DNA of 64,000 bases, taken from Acrocarpospora catenulata (GTDB lineage: Bacteria; Actinomycetota; Actinomycetes; Streptosporangiales; Streptosporangiaceae). The notes beneath the pieces were generated by a model that was not told the DNA's origin, did no database searches, and worked only from the letters and a program-made list of their open reading frames with translations. Both the position numbers and the translations under genes were made by a program. How positions within the stretch are numbered: the stretch's first letter is position 1; every line of letters starts with the position of its first letter. Below are positions 8,376 to 18,199 of this stretch, piece by piece. The DNA lies in contig NZ_JAHCST010000044.1 in NCBI RefSeq assembly GCF_018476525.1, forward strand, positions 1 through 64,000, in the 5' to 3' direction.

Positions 8376-9528
8376 GGCTGCCGTCGGGATGAATGACGAC
8401 CTTGGTCCAGCCGTCGTCCCGCCGGTCGAAGTGCTCGTATCCGGACGGCGCGTCGTCCAGGCGCAGTTCCTGCGAGACGACCCAGGACGGCCGGGCCCTG
8501 CCGGTCTCGATGAGCCTGCAGAGCTGCCGGTTGTAGTTCTTGACGCTGCACTGCCCGTTGCCGATCGTCTGGCCCTTGAACCAGAACATCCCGTAGTCGA
8601 AGGCGATCTCGCCCTGCTTGTACAGGTCGTCCGGGCTGCCGGGGTCGGTCGGGATGAAGACCCCGACGACGCCGATGGTTCCGGCGAACTTGACCGACTT
8701 CACCAGGTTGTTCAGCGTCATGTTCGGATGCTCGACGCCCTGCGGGTCGTGTGCCTGGAACCCCACGCACTCGCAGCCGCGGTCGGCCCCGTGGCCGCCG
8801 GTGAGCTCCATGACCCGGTCCACCGGCGAGGTCCGCGAGTCGTCGATCGCGATCGCGCCGATCTCCTCGGCCTTGGCGAGCCGGTCCGGGTGGCGATCGA
8901 CGATCATCACCTGGCTCGCGCCCCTGATCATGGCCGAGTACGCGGCCATCAGCCCCACCGGCCCCGACCCGTAGATCACCACGGAGTCACCCGCCCGCAT
9001 GCGGGCGAGCTGGGTCGCATGCCAGCCGGTCGGCCAGATGTCGGCCAGCATCACGTAGTCCTTCTGCCGCTCCCGGTCCCTGGCGTCCTCCGGGAGGACA
9101 AGACAGTTGAAGTCCCCGTACGGCACCCGCAGCAGCTCGGCCTGTCCCCCGCTGTACGGGCCCATGCCGGCGAAGCCGTACGCGGCCCCGGCAATGCCCG
9201 GTTCGGGGTTGGTGGTCAGGCAGAAGGCGGTCAGGCCCTTCTCGCAGTTCGCGCAGAAGCCGCACGAGATGTTGAACGGCAGGCAGACCATGTCCCCCAC
9301 GCGGACACGATCGACGGCCGACCCGACCTCCACGACCTCGCCGAGGTTCTCGTGCCCCAGGACCCTGCCCGGCTCCATGGTGGTCCGGCCCTCGTACATG
9401 TGCAGGTCCGACCCGCAGATGTTGGTGGTGGTGACGCGGACCAGCACATCGGTGGGGCGCTCTATCCGCGCATCGGGTACGTCCTGCACGCTGATCTGCC
9501 GTGGTCCGGCGTAGACGACGGCTTTCAT
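8368..9528 (-). CDS. Zinc-dependent alcohol/formaldehyde dehydrogenase (MDR family)
   Basis: This 386-residue enzyme resembles glutathione-independent formaldehyde dehydrogenases. The catalytic zinc site is NICGSDLHMYEG and VLGHENLGEV. A structural zinc lobe is visible as CGFCANCEKGLTAFC, and the NAD-binding motif is GSGPVGLMA. The long insertion around ECVGFQAHDPQG is typical of the formaldehyde dehydrogenase branch. The frame is open further upstream to 9732, but ATG at 9528 with GAGGTGA before it starts directly at the conserved MKAVVY. It forms a two-gene unit with the SnoaL-like gene. Confidence 0.88.
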   Translation of the reverse strand: MKAVVYAGPRQISVQDVPDARIERPTDVLVRVTTTNICGSDLHMYEGRTTMEPGRVLGHENLGEVVEVGSAVDRVRVGDMVCLPFNISCGFCANCEKGLTAFCLTTNPEPGIAGAAYGFAGMGPYSGGQAELLRVPYGDFNCLVLPEDARDRERQKDYVMLADIWPTGWHATQLARMRAGDSVVIYGSGPVGLMAAYSAMIRGASQVMIVDRHPDRLAKAEEIGAIAIDDSRTSPVDRVMELTGGHGADRGCECVGFQAHDPQGVEHPNMTLNNLVKSVKFAGTIGVVGVFIPTDPGSPDDLYKQGEIAFDYGMFWFKGQTIGNGQCSVKNYNRQLCRLIETGRARPSWVVSQELRLDDAPSGYEHFDRRDDGWTKVVIHPDGSRG

Positions 9529-9739
9529 GTTCACCTCGCAGGTTCTCGACGACGATCGAGGCGGCGACCTGCCGCGCATCGCACCACGTGAGAGGCACAC
9601 CCGTACCACGAGGAATTCCGCGCAAGTCGCCATGTCCTCGATGAACGGCCTTGGCCCTACCCACCCAAATAGCCACAGAAGCGACAAACAACCCCAAAGA
9701 TCCTTTGATGCCTTTTTCCCTTCAGCCTGCACAGGCTGG

Positions 9740-10804
9740 TCAAGCTGTCACCAGATTGGGTCGATGTGCTCGGTCATGGTCGTGGTAGGCGCGGCAGACG
9801 CCCTCGACGTACAGGCCGACGACCGTGGTCTCCGGGAGGGCGTGGCCCGGGACCCGTGCGGTGACCTGCGTGCCGTCGTCCAGGCGGAGGGACAGGGTGG
9901 CGTCGTGGCCGTGGAAATCGTGGCCGACGACGGTGGCGGAGACGGCCGCGGGGGCCGAGGTCACCCGGATCTGCTCGGGGCGGGCCATGATGACCAGGTC
10001 GCCGTCGCCGGGTGGCAGCGTGTCCACCTGGACCGGGCCCAGCGCGGTGGAGACCGTGGCCGTCTGAGGCGTGGATCGGGCGGGCAGGAACAGGGCCTCG
10101 CCGACGAAGGCCGCCACCCATGGGTCGGCTGGTTTCCGGTACACCTCGGCGGCGGGAGCGCACTGCAGGACGCGGCCGTCGCGCATCACGGCGACCTGGT
10201 CGGCGATGGACAGGGCCTCGCTCTGGTCATGGGTGACCAGGATGCCGGTCGCGTGGTCGGCCTGTAGCGCGGCTCGCACGTCGCGGCGCAGGTCGGCGCG
10301 GAGCCCGGCGTCCAGGGCGCTGAAGGGTTCGTCCAGCAGGATGAGGGACGGCCGGGGGGCCATCGCGCGGGCGACCGCGACCCGTTGTTGCTGACCGCCG
10401 GACAGGTGGTGGGGCATGCGGTCGCCGTACCCGGTCAGGCCGACCAGGGCGAGAACCTCCGCCACCCGGTCGGTACGGCGTTCCGCGCGGGTCAGGCCGT
10501 ACTCGATGTTGCGCCGGACCGACAGATGGGGGAAGAGCGCGCCTTCCTGGGGAACGGTGACGATCTGGCGGCGCTCGGGCGGCAGGTGCAGGCCGGGTCC
10601 GGCGACGGCGCGGCCGTCGACGGACACCTCGCCCGCGTCCAGGCGTTCGAAGCCCGCCACGCAGCGCAGCAGGGTCGTCTTCCCGCAGCCTGACGGGCCG
10701 AGCACGGCGAGCAGGGTGCCGCCCGCCACGGCGAGGTCGACGCCGTCGAGGGCGGTCACCGAGCCGTAGCGTTTGGCGATCCCGTGGAGTTCCAGATGGC
10801 TCAT
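9740..10804 (-). CDS. Iron(III) ABC transporter ATP-binding protein (FbpC-like)
   Basis: This is the ATPase of a ferric-iron importer. Of 354 residues, the first 240 or so are the nucleotide-binding domain: Walker A GPSGCGKTT at 36-44, signature LSGGQQQR, Walker B LILLDEPFSALD and the switch His in LVTHDQSEAL. The C-terminal 100 residues form a TOBE-like regulatory domain, as in FbpC/PotA proteins. The ATG overlaps the permease stop codon (ATGA, 10801-10804), so the two are coupled. The frame runs open well into the permease gene, but that part is a shadow frame. Confidence 0.88.
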   Translation of the reverse strand: MSHLELHGIAKRYGSVTALDGVDLAVAGGTLLAVLGPSGCGKTTLLRCVAGFERLDAGEVSVDGRAVAGPGLHLPPERRQIVTVPQEGALFPHLSVRRNIEYGLTRAERRTDRVAEVLALVGLTGYGDRMPHHLSGGQQQRVAVARAMAPRPSLILLDEPFSALDAGLRADLRRDVRAALQADHATGILVTHDQSEALSIADQVAVMRDGRVLQCAPAAEVYRKPADPWVAAFVGEALFLPARSTPQTATVSTALGPVQVDTLPPGDGDLVIMARPEQIRVTSAPAAVSATVVGHDFHGHDATLSLRLDDGTQVTARVPGHALPETTVVGLYVEGVCRAYHDHDRAHRPNLVTA

Positions 10805-12408
10805 GGTGCGGACTTTCGGGTCAGGATGCCGGTGTGCGCGGTGAGCAGCCACGTCGGCAGCGAGGACAGCAGAACCAGCAGCGCCGCGTACGGCGCCGCC
10901 GCCGCGTACGCGGCCACGGTGGTGTTCGTCCACAGCTCGGTGGCCAGGGTGTCGACGCCGGTCGGCCGGAGCAGGAGGGTGGCCGGGAGTTCCTTCATGC
11001 AGGTGAGGAAGACCAGGGCGGCCCCGGCTCCGATGCCGGGCAGGGTGAGGGGCAGGGTGAGCGTGCGGAAGACGGTCAGCGGGCCCCTGCCCAGGGAGCG
11101 GGCGACCTCGTCGAGCACGGGAGGCGCGTGCGCCGCCGCCCCGGCCACGGCCGCCACCCCCAGCGGGAGGAACAGGGCCGCGTAGCCGAGCGCCAGCAGC
11201 CAGGCCGTCTGGTAGAGCGGGTAGGCGAAGCTGACGCCGAAGGACACCAGGGACAGGCCGATGACCAGCCCGGGCAGCGCGTGGCCGAGATAGCCGAGGC
11301 GGTCGAGCAGCCTGCTCGCCCGGCCGGGCGCCTTGGCGTTCAGCAGCCCGAGGGGCAGCGCGAGCAGCATGGTGAACGCCGCCCCCGCGGCCGACAGCCA
11401 GAGCGAGTTCCCCGCCGCCGCGGCCACCTCGGTCCAGGCCCCCGGCCGGGAGACGCCTTGCAGCATCCGGTGGGCGAGGCTCACGGCTGGAACGCCGATC
11501 GCGAGCGCGGCCACGGCCGCCAGCGCGAAGACGGCAGGCCGGCGCAACCGGGCCAGGTGAAATGGGGCTGCCATGCGGCGGGTCCCACCCAGCGGGGCAT
11601 AACGGGCGTCCTTGCGGCGACCGGCTTCCTCCCCGGCCAGGATCAGCATGGTGATCACGACCAGCGCGGCGGCCAGCACCAGCGCGCCCGTACGATCGAA
11701 GCCCAGGTCGAAGGCGACGAAGATGGCGCGGGTGAAGGTGTCGGTGCGCAGGATCGACACCGCCCCGAAATCCGACAGCACGTACAGCGCGACCAGCAGC
11801 CCGCCGCCGGTCAACGCCGGACGGATCTGGCGCAGCGTCACCCCGGTCAGCGTCTGCCAGGCGGTACGCCCCAGGGATCGGGACACCTCCTCCTGCGCGG
11901 GGTCGGCCTTGGTGAGCGCCGCGGCCACCGGCAGGAAGACATACGGGTACGAGCAGAGCGTCAACACCAGCGCCGCCGCCCAGAACCCCGCGAACCCGTC
12001 CACCGTCGACCGCCACGCGAAGGCGGCGATGTAGGTGGGCACGGCGAGCGGCAACGCCGCCAGGACGGCGAACCCGCGCCGCCCCGGCAGATCGGTCCTG
12101 ACCACCAGGACCGCCGCACCGACCCCCAGGACCAGGCAACCGGCGGTCACCACCACCGCCAGCCCGAGCGTGTGGACCGCCAGCCGGGCGACCCGCACGG
12201 TACCCAGGTCCTCGACGATGGCGGCCCACCCGGCCTGGGCGGTACGCACGGCCAGATAGACCACCGGAATGAGGGCGACCGCGACCGCCACCGCCGACAG
12301 GGCCAGCAGCAGCGGTCGCTTGGGACGAGCCGACATGGCGCCGGCGTAACGGGCGGCGGCCATCGTCTTGGACGAGTCGGCAGCGGTCGCTTCGGGGTGA
12401 GCCGTCAT
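10801..12408 (-). CDS. Iron(III) ABC transporter permease (FbpB-like, two-domain)
   Basis: This membrane channel of the ferric-iron importer is 535 residues long with about 12 predicted helices in two fused halves. Each half carries an EAA loop that contacts the ATPase: EEVSRSLGRTAWQTLTGVTL in the first and DEVARSLGRGPLTVFRTLTL in the second. The two-domain layout is typical of FbpB/SfuB-type iron transporters. It begins 4 bases after the binding-protein stop and overlaps the ATPase start. The first 27 residues are hydrophilic, and the downstream ATG at MAAARY or MSARPK could be the real start. Confidence 0.88.
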   Translation of the reverse strand: MTAHPEATAADSSKTMAAARYAGAMSARPKRPLLLALSAVAVAVALIPVVYLAVRTAQAGWAAIVEDLGTVRVARLAVHTLGLAVVVTAGCLVLGVGAAVLVVRTDLPGRRGFAVLAALPLAVPTYIAAFAWRSTVDGFAGFWAAALVLTLCSYPYVFLPVAAALTKADPAQEEVSRSLGRTAWQTLTGVTLRQIRPALTGGGLLVALYVLSDFGAVSILRTDTFTRAIFVAFDLGFDRTGALVLAAALVVITMLILAGEEAGRRKDARYAPLGGTRRMAAPFHLARLRRPAVFALAAVAALAIGVPAVSLAHRMLQGVSRPGAWTEVAAAAGNSLWLSAAGAAFTMLLALPLGLLNAKAPGRASRLLDRLGYLGHALPGLVIGLSLVSFGVSFAYPLYQTAWLLALGYAALFLPLGVAAVAGAAAHAPPVLDEVARSLGRGPLTVFRTLTLPLTLPGIGAGAALVFLTCMKELPATLLLRPTGVDTLATELWTNTTVAAYAAAAPYAALLVLLSSLPTWLLTAHTGILTRKSAP

Positions 12409-12412
12409 GGTG

Positions 12413-13477
12413 TTAGGGGACGAGTCCCGACTCCTGGATCAGGCCGATCGTGGCCTCAAGCTGGTCGAGGTCGTTGAGGTCCACGGCGGGTGCCTGAAGC
12501 TCGGCGAGCGCGGGCACCCCGGCGGGCGGGGTCACACCCGCGACCAGCGGGTACTCGAAGGTCTGCTCGGCGAAGTACTGCTGCGCGTCGGCGCTGAGCA
12601 GGTAGGTGACGAACGCCTGCACGTCGGGATCCTGGGCGGCCTTCTTCAGCACCCCGACCCCGGCCACGTTGACCAGCGCCCCGGTGTCCCCGCCGGGGAA
12701 GAAGTGCAGCTTGGCGGTGAGCGCGTCCGGCGTGGTGCCCCGCTCCTTGCTCAGTTCGCCCAGGTAGTAGTGGTTGATGAGGCCGACGGCAAGCTTGCCC
12801 GAGTCCACCTCTTCCAGGATCGGGCCGTTGCCGTCCCTGATCTCCGGCTCGTTGGCCTTCAGCCCGGCCAGGAAGTCCTTGGCCTTCTGCTCGCCGTGCT
12901 GGACGACGATGGCGGTGACGAACGCCTGGAAGGAGGCGTTGGTCGGGGCCACCCCGACCTTGCCCTTCCATTCCGGCTTGGTGAGGTCGAAGACCGAGGC
13001 GGGCAGCTTGTCCTCGGTCACCTGGCCGGGGTTGTAGACCAGCACCCGGGAACGGGCTGTGACGCCGACCCACTCCTTGCTCTTGGCCCGGTAGATCTCC
13101 GGCACCTGGTTGACCAGGTCGTCGGAGAGCGGGGCCAGCATGCCCTTCTTGGCGACCGCGCCGAGCGCACCGGCGTCCTGGGCGAAGAACACGTCCGCCG
13201 GGGAGCGCTCGCCCTCCTCCAGGAGCTGGCTGGCCATGGCGGCGGTGGCGGCGTACCGGGCCTCCACGGCGATGCCGGTCTGCTGGGTGAACCGCTCCAG
13301 CAACGGCTTCACCAGCGACTCGCTGCGCCCGCTGTAGACGGTGATCGTCTTGTCGCCGCCGGAGGAGGTGGCGGCGCTGTCAGAGCCGGTGTCGCTGCCG
13401 GGGTCGCTTCCACAGGCGGCGAGCAGGAGGGCGCCGGCGACCAGCGTGAGGATGGTCTGGGGGACTTTGATGGGCAC
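12413..13477 (-). CDS. Iron(III) ABC transporter solute-binding lipoprotein (FbpA-like)
   Basis: This lipoprotein captures ferric iron outside the membrane. From GTG 13477, preceded by AAGGAA, it has a lipoprotein signal ending in LLLAAC with Cys22 as the lipidation site. The mature protein begins with a Ser/Gly/Asp linker and YSGRSESLVKPLLERF, as in FbpA/FutA. The pair of adjacent tyrosines in INHYYLGEL corresponds to the Tyr dyad that ligates Fe3+ in the family. It is first in the operon with the permease and ATPase. An iron box and a second palindrome lie in its leader. Confidence 0.9.
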   Translation of the reverse strand: MPIKVPQTILTLVAGALLLAACGSDPGSDTGSDSAATSSGGDKTITVYSGRSESLVKPLLERFTQQTGIAVEARYAATAAMASQLLEEGERSPADVFFAQDAGALGAVAKKGMLAPLSDDLVNQVPEIYRAKSKEWVGVTARSRVLVYNPGQVTEDKLPASVFDLTKPEWKGKVGVAPTNASFQAFVTAIVVQHGEQKAKDFLAGLKANEPEIRDGNGPILEEVDSGKLAVGLINHYYLGELSKERGTTPDALTAKLHFFPGGDTGALVNVAGVGVLKKAAQDPDVQAFVTYLLSADAQQYFAEQTFEYPLVAGVTPPAGVPALAELQAPAVDLNDLDQLEATIGLIQESGLVP

Positions 13478-13535
13478 GGCGATGTTCCTTCTGTTCGGTC
13501 TGTTCGGTGGGAGGAGAGAGTCCGGCCATGACTCA

Positions 13536-13551
13536 TCTACAGCGCTGTAGA
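13536..13551. promoter_or_regulatory. 16-bp perfect palindrome, candidate BlaI-type operator
   Basis: TCTACAGCGCTGTAGA is a perfect 16-base palindrome between the iron box and the start of the iron-binding lipoprotein gene. BlaI/MecI-family repressors bind dyads built on TACA and TGTA half sites, and such a repressor is encoded 109 bases away on the other strand. The assignment is an inference from these two facts. Confidence 0.45.
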
Positions 13552-13553
13552 AG

Positions 13554-13572
13554 TTAGTTAAGCCTAACCTAA
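13554..13572. promoter_or_regulatory. Iron box (IdeR/DtxR operator)
   Basis: TTAGTTAAGCCTAACCTAA matches the mycobacterial/corynebacterial IdeR/DtxR consensus TTAGGTTAGCCTAACCTAA at 17 of 19 positions. It lies 77 bases upstream of the iron-binding lipoprotein gene. Repression of this iron importer by an iron-loaded DtxR-family regulator is therefore expected. Confidence 0.85.
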
Positions 13573-13659
13573 CACATGGCCGCAAGGCCTCCCCCACGTG
13601 GCAGACTGTTCGCCTGGTAGGACCGGACCAACGTCGATCCGGTCAGCAAGGAGAGGCCC

Positions 13660-14034
13660 ATGACCGGCCCGGATTCCCGTCGGCGGCCCGCCGGTTCGCT
13701 CGAATCGGAGGTCATGGCGGCCCTGCAGCACGCCGCCCAGCCGCTCACCCCGGCCCAGGTCCAGGACCGGCTCACCGCCGATCTGGCCTACACCACCGTG
13801 GTGACCATCCTCACCCGGATGCACGCCAAAGGGCTGGCCGCGCGCTCGAAGGAGGGCCGCTCGTTCCGGTACCGGCCGGTCGACGACGAGACCGGTCTGG
13901 CCGCCCGCCGGATGCACCAGGTGCTGGAAGGGGAACCGGACCGCGAGTCGATCCTGGCCCGCTTCGTCGACACCCTGTCGGAAGGCGACGAACGCCTGCT
14001 GCGCCGCCTGCTCGACCGCCAGGACCCCGGATGA
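13660..14034 (+). CDS. BlaI/MecI/CopY-family transcriptional repressor
   Basis: This 124-residue winged-helix repressor has the BlaI core: GSLESEVMAALQ, LTPAQVQDRL, LAYTTVVTILTRMHAKGLA (recognition helix region) and a C-terminal dimerisation helix ending LLRRLLDRQ. Members repress until a partner M56 sensor protease triggers their loss. The partner gene follows with an ATGA overlap at 14031-14034. The start ATG is preceded by AAGGAGAGG. The signal sensed is unknown; no beta-lactamase is adjacent. The gene is divergent from the iron transporter operon. Confidence 0.9.
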   Translation: MTGPDSRRRPAGSLESEVMAALQHAAQPLTPAQVQDRLTADLAYTTVVTILTRMHAKGLAARSKEGRSFRYRPVDDETGLAARRMHQVLEGEPDRESILARFVDTLSEGDERLLRRLLDRQDPG

Positions 14035-15080
14035 CCGAGATGCGATGGTTCATGGACGCCGACGGGTACCTCCCGTTCGCCGTCTCCGTACTGGGCATGC
14101 TGATCGCCCGCCCGCTCTCCGAACGGCTGCCGCCGCGGTCCGCCACCTGGCTGATCACCCTGCTGGCGGTCGCCACCGCCGTGGCGAGCACGCTCACCCT
14201 GCTCGTCCTGGCCGCGGAAGGCGTGGTCCAGCTCGCCGGGTTCGCCACCTACACCGGCCTGCCGCTGGACATTCTCCGCGGCGACGCGCAGACCAGCCCG
14301 CTCGTGGCCGCGCTGGCCTCCGTGGCGCTGACGGCCGGGGCGGCCGGACTGGCCGTCGTGGCGGTGCGGTTGCGGCGCGCCCGCCGCGCGTCGGCCGACG
14401 CCGTCCGGGACCTGCCCGGCGAGGGCTTGGTCGCGGTGCTCGACGACGACGTGGTGGACGCCTTCGCCGTCCCCGGCCGCCCGGGGCGGGTGGTCATTTC
14501 CACCGGCATGCTCGCCGTCCTCGACGAGAACGAGCAGCGGGTGCTCCTCGCCCACGAAGAGGCCCACCTGCGCGACCGCCACCACATGTTCCGGAACGTT
14601 ACGCGGGCCGCGGCCGCCGTCAACCCGCTCCTGCGCCCGCTGGCCCGCGCCGTCGTCTACAGCACCGAGCGGTGGGCCGACGAACGCGCCGCGGACGCCG
14701 TCGGAGATCGCACACTCGCCGCCCGCGCCCTGGGACGCGCGGCCCTGTCACGCACCACCCAGGCCCAGACCACTCAGCCCCGTAGCCAAACCCCGCCACC
14801 CGACACCCGGGCCGAAGAAACCCCAGCCGAAGGTGTTCCGCCCACCGCGCTCGGCATCGGACTGCGCGGCCCCGACCGCCCGAACCGGCCCGGGCCGCTA
14901 CCGCGCCGGGTCAGGGCCCTGCTCCTGCCCATCCCGCACCACGGCCTGACCCTGCCCTTGACAATCGTGCTGTCCATCCTGGCCGCCCTCTGGGGACCGT
15001 ACGATCTGGCGCTCGACCTCCGGGATCTCATCGAGGGCGCGCACGCGGGCCAACGCCGGCTGTGCGGAAGCGCTCAGTGA
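14031..15080 (+). CDS. M56-family membrane metalloprotease (BlaR1-like)
   Basis: This 349-residue membrane protein has N-terminal helices (VSVLGMLIARPL; WLITLLAVATAVASTLTLLVLA), a further helix around AALASVALTAGAAGLAVVAV, and a cytoplasmic M56 protease domain with the zinc motif HEEAH (about residues 174-178) followed by RDRHH. A last hydrophobic stretch (LTLPLTIVLSILAALWG) is near the C-terminus. It lacks the extracellular penicillin-binding sensor domain of true BlaR1, as do most actinobacterial copies. Its start overlaps the repressor stop by four bases. It probably cleaves or inactivates that repressor. Confidence 0.85.
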   Translation: MTEMRWFMDADGYLPFAVSVLGMLIARPLSERLPPRSATWLITLLAVATAVASTLTLLVLAAEGVVQLAGFATYTGLPLDILRGDAQTSPLVAALASVALTAGAAGLAVVAVRLRRARRASADAVRDLPGEGLVAVLDDDVVDAFAVPGRPGRVVISTGMLAVLDENEQRVLLAHEEAHLRDRHHMFRNVTRAAAAVNPLLRPLARAVVYSTERWADERAADAVGDRTLAARALGRAALSRTTQAQTTQPRSQTPPPDTRAEETPAEGVPPTALGIGLRGPDRPNRPGPLPRRVRALLLPIPHHGLTLPLTIVLSILAALWGPYDLALDLRDLIEGAHAGQRRLCGSAQ

Positions 15081-15085
15081 CGCCG

Positions 15086-15127
15086 GGTTTCCCGCCCCCG
15101 CCACGCACGAAGCGGGGGCGCGAAACC
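15086..15127. terminator. Bidirectional intrinsic terminator
   Basis: The stem CGCCCCCGC (15093-15101) pairs with GCGGGGGCG (15112-15120), extended after one mismatch by GGTTTC with GAAACC. It sits in the 56-base gap between the convergent M56 gene and guaB3, with short A/T-rich flanks, so it can serve both. Confidence 0.65.
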
Positions 15128-15136
15128 TGAAAATCA

Positions 15137-16252
15137 CTACTGGGGCGGCGCGACGACGACCTCGACCCGCTGGAACTCCTTGATGTCGGAGTAGCCGGAG
15201 GTGGCCATGGTGCGCTTGAGGGCGCCCATGAGGTTCATGGAGCCGTCGGCCACCGAGGACGGACCGTGCAGGATCTCGGCCAGGGTGCCGATGGTGCCGA
15301 AGTGCACGCGGCGCCCGCGGGGCAGGTCGGGGTGGTGGGCTTCGGAGCCCCAGTGGTAGCCGCGGCCGGGAGCCTCGGCGGCGCGGGCCAGCGGCGAGCC
15401 GACCATGACGGCGTCGGCGCCGCAGGCGATGGCCTTGGCGATGTCGCCGGAGCCGCCCATGCCGCCGTCGGCGATGACGTGAACGTACCGGCCGCCCGAC
15501 TCGTCCATGTAGTCGCGGCGCGCGGCGGCGACGTCGGAGATGGCGGTGGCCATCGGGACCACGACGCCGAGCACGTTCCGGGTGGTGTGCGAGGCGCCGC
15601 CGCCGAAGCCGACCAGCACACCGGCGGCGCCGGTGCGCATGAGGTGGAGGGCGGCGGTGTAGGTGGCGCAGCCGCCGACGATCACCGGCACGTCGAGTTC
15701 GTAGATGAACTGCTTGAGGTTGAGCGGCTCGGCGCGGCCGGAGACGTGCTCGGCCGAGACCGTGGTGCCCCGGATGACGAAGATGTCCACACCGGCGTCG
15801 ATCACGGCCTTGTGGTACTGGATGGTGCGCTGCGGGGAGAGCCGCACGGCGGTGGTCACCCCGGCTTCGCGGATCTCGGCGATCCGGCGGCCGATCAGCT
15901 CGTCCTGGATGGGGGCGGTGTAGATCTCCTGCAACCGCCGGGTCCCGGCCTCGGGGGTGAGGGTGGCCACCTCGTCCAGCAGGGGCTGGGGGTCCTCGTA
16001 CCGCGTCCACAGACCTTCCAGGTCAAGGACGGCGAGCCCGCCCAGCCGGCCGATCTCGATCGCCGTGGCCGGGGAGACCACGCTGTCCATCGGGCTCACC
16101 ACGACGGGCGACTCGAAGCGGTAGGCGTCGATCTGCCAGGAGATCGACACTTCCTCGGGGTCGCGCGTCCGCCGGGAAGGCACGATGCCGATCTCGTCCA
16201 ACGCATACGCCCGGCGGCCGGTCTTGCCGCGGCCGATCTCCACCTGAGTCAT
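15137..16252 (-). CDS. guaB3: GuaB3-family IMP dehydrogenase-like protein
   Basis: This is a 371-residue TIM-barrel protein of the IMP dehydrogenase/GMP reductase family without CBS domains. The actinobacterial GuaB3 group is recognised by EIGRGKTGRRAYALDEI at the start and VSPMDSVVSPATAIEIGRLGG. Where GuaB has the catalytic loop GSICTTR, this protein has GGGASHTTR, so the nucleophilic cysteine is missing. The phosphate-binding stretch IADGGMGGSGDIAKA and the C-terminal MGALKRTMATSGYSDIKEFQ are intact. It follows guaB by 37 bases on the same strand. Its reaction in actinobacteria is not settled; GMP reductase activity has been described for cyanobacterial GuaB3. Confidence 0.9.
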   Translation of the reverse strand: MTQVEIGRGKTGRRAYALDEIGIVPSRRTRDPEEVSISWQIDAYRFESPVVVSPMDSVVSPATAIEIGRLGGLAVLDLEGLWTRYEDPQPLLDEVATLTPEAGTRRLQEIYTAPIQDELIGRRIAEIREAGVTTAVRLSPQRTIQYHKAVIDAGVDIFVIRGTTVSAEHVSGRAEPLNLKQFIYELDVPVIVGGCATYTAALHLMRTGAAGVLVGFGGGASHTTRNVLGVVVPMATAISDVAAARRDYMDESGGRYVHVIADGGMGGSGDIAKAIACGADAVMVGSPLARAAEAPGRGYHWGSEAHHPDLPRGRRVHFGTIGTLAEILHGPSSVADGSMNLMGALKRTMATSGYSDIKEFQRVEVVVAPPQ

Positions 16253-16289
16253 GTGTTCTTTCCTCGTGCCGAAAATCCCGACTTACCGT

Positions 16290-18199
<1,910 letters not shown>

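Noticed and set aside
9720-9740. Palindromic CAGCCTGTGCAGGCTG after the iron ATPase as terminator
   Set aside because: On the minus strand it is followed by A-rich, not U-rich, sequence.
9740-12229. Single 829-residue minus-strand frame spanning the ATPase and permease
   Set aside because: Only the part after 10804 (ATPase) matches a family; the N-terminal half is a shadow frame within the permease gene.
10834-12477. 547-residue plus-strand frame antisense to the iron permease
   Set aside because: Arg/Gly/Gln-rich composition typical of the complement of an actinobacterial membrane protein; no domain.
13537-13550. Palindrome as a terminator
   Set aside because: It has no U-tract on either strand and lies in a leader between divergent promoters, so an operator is the better reading.
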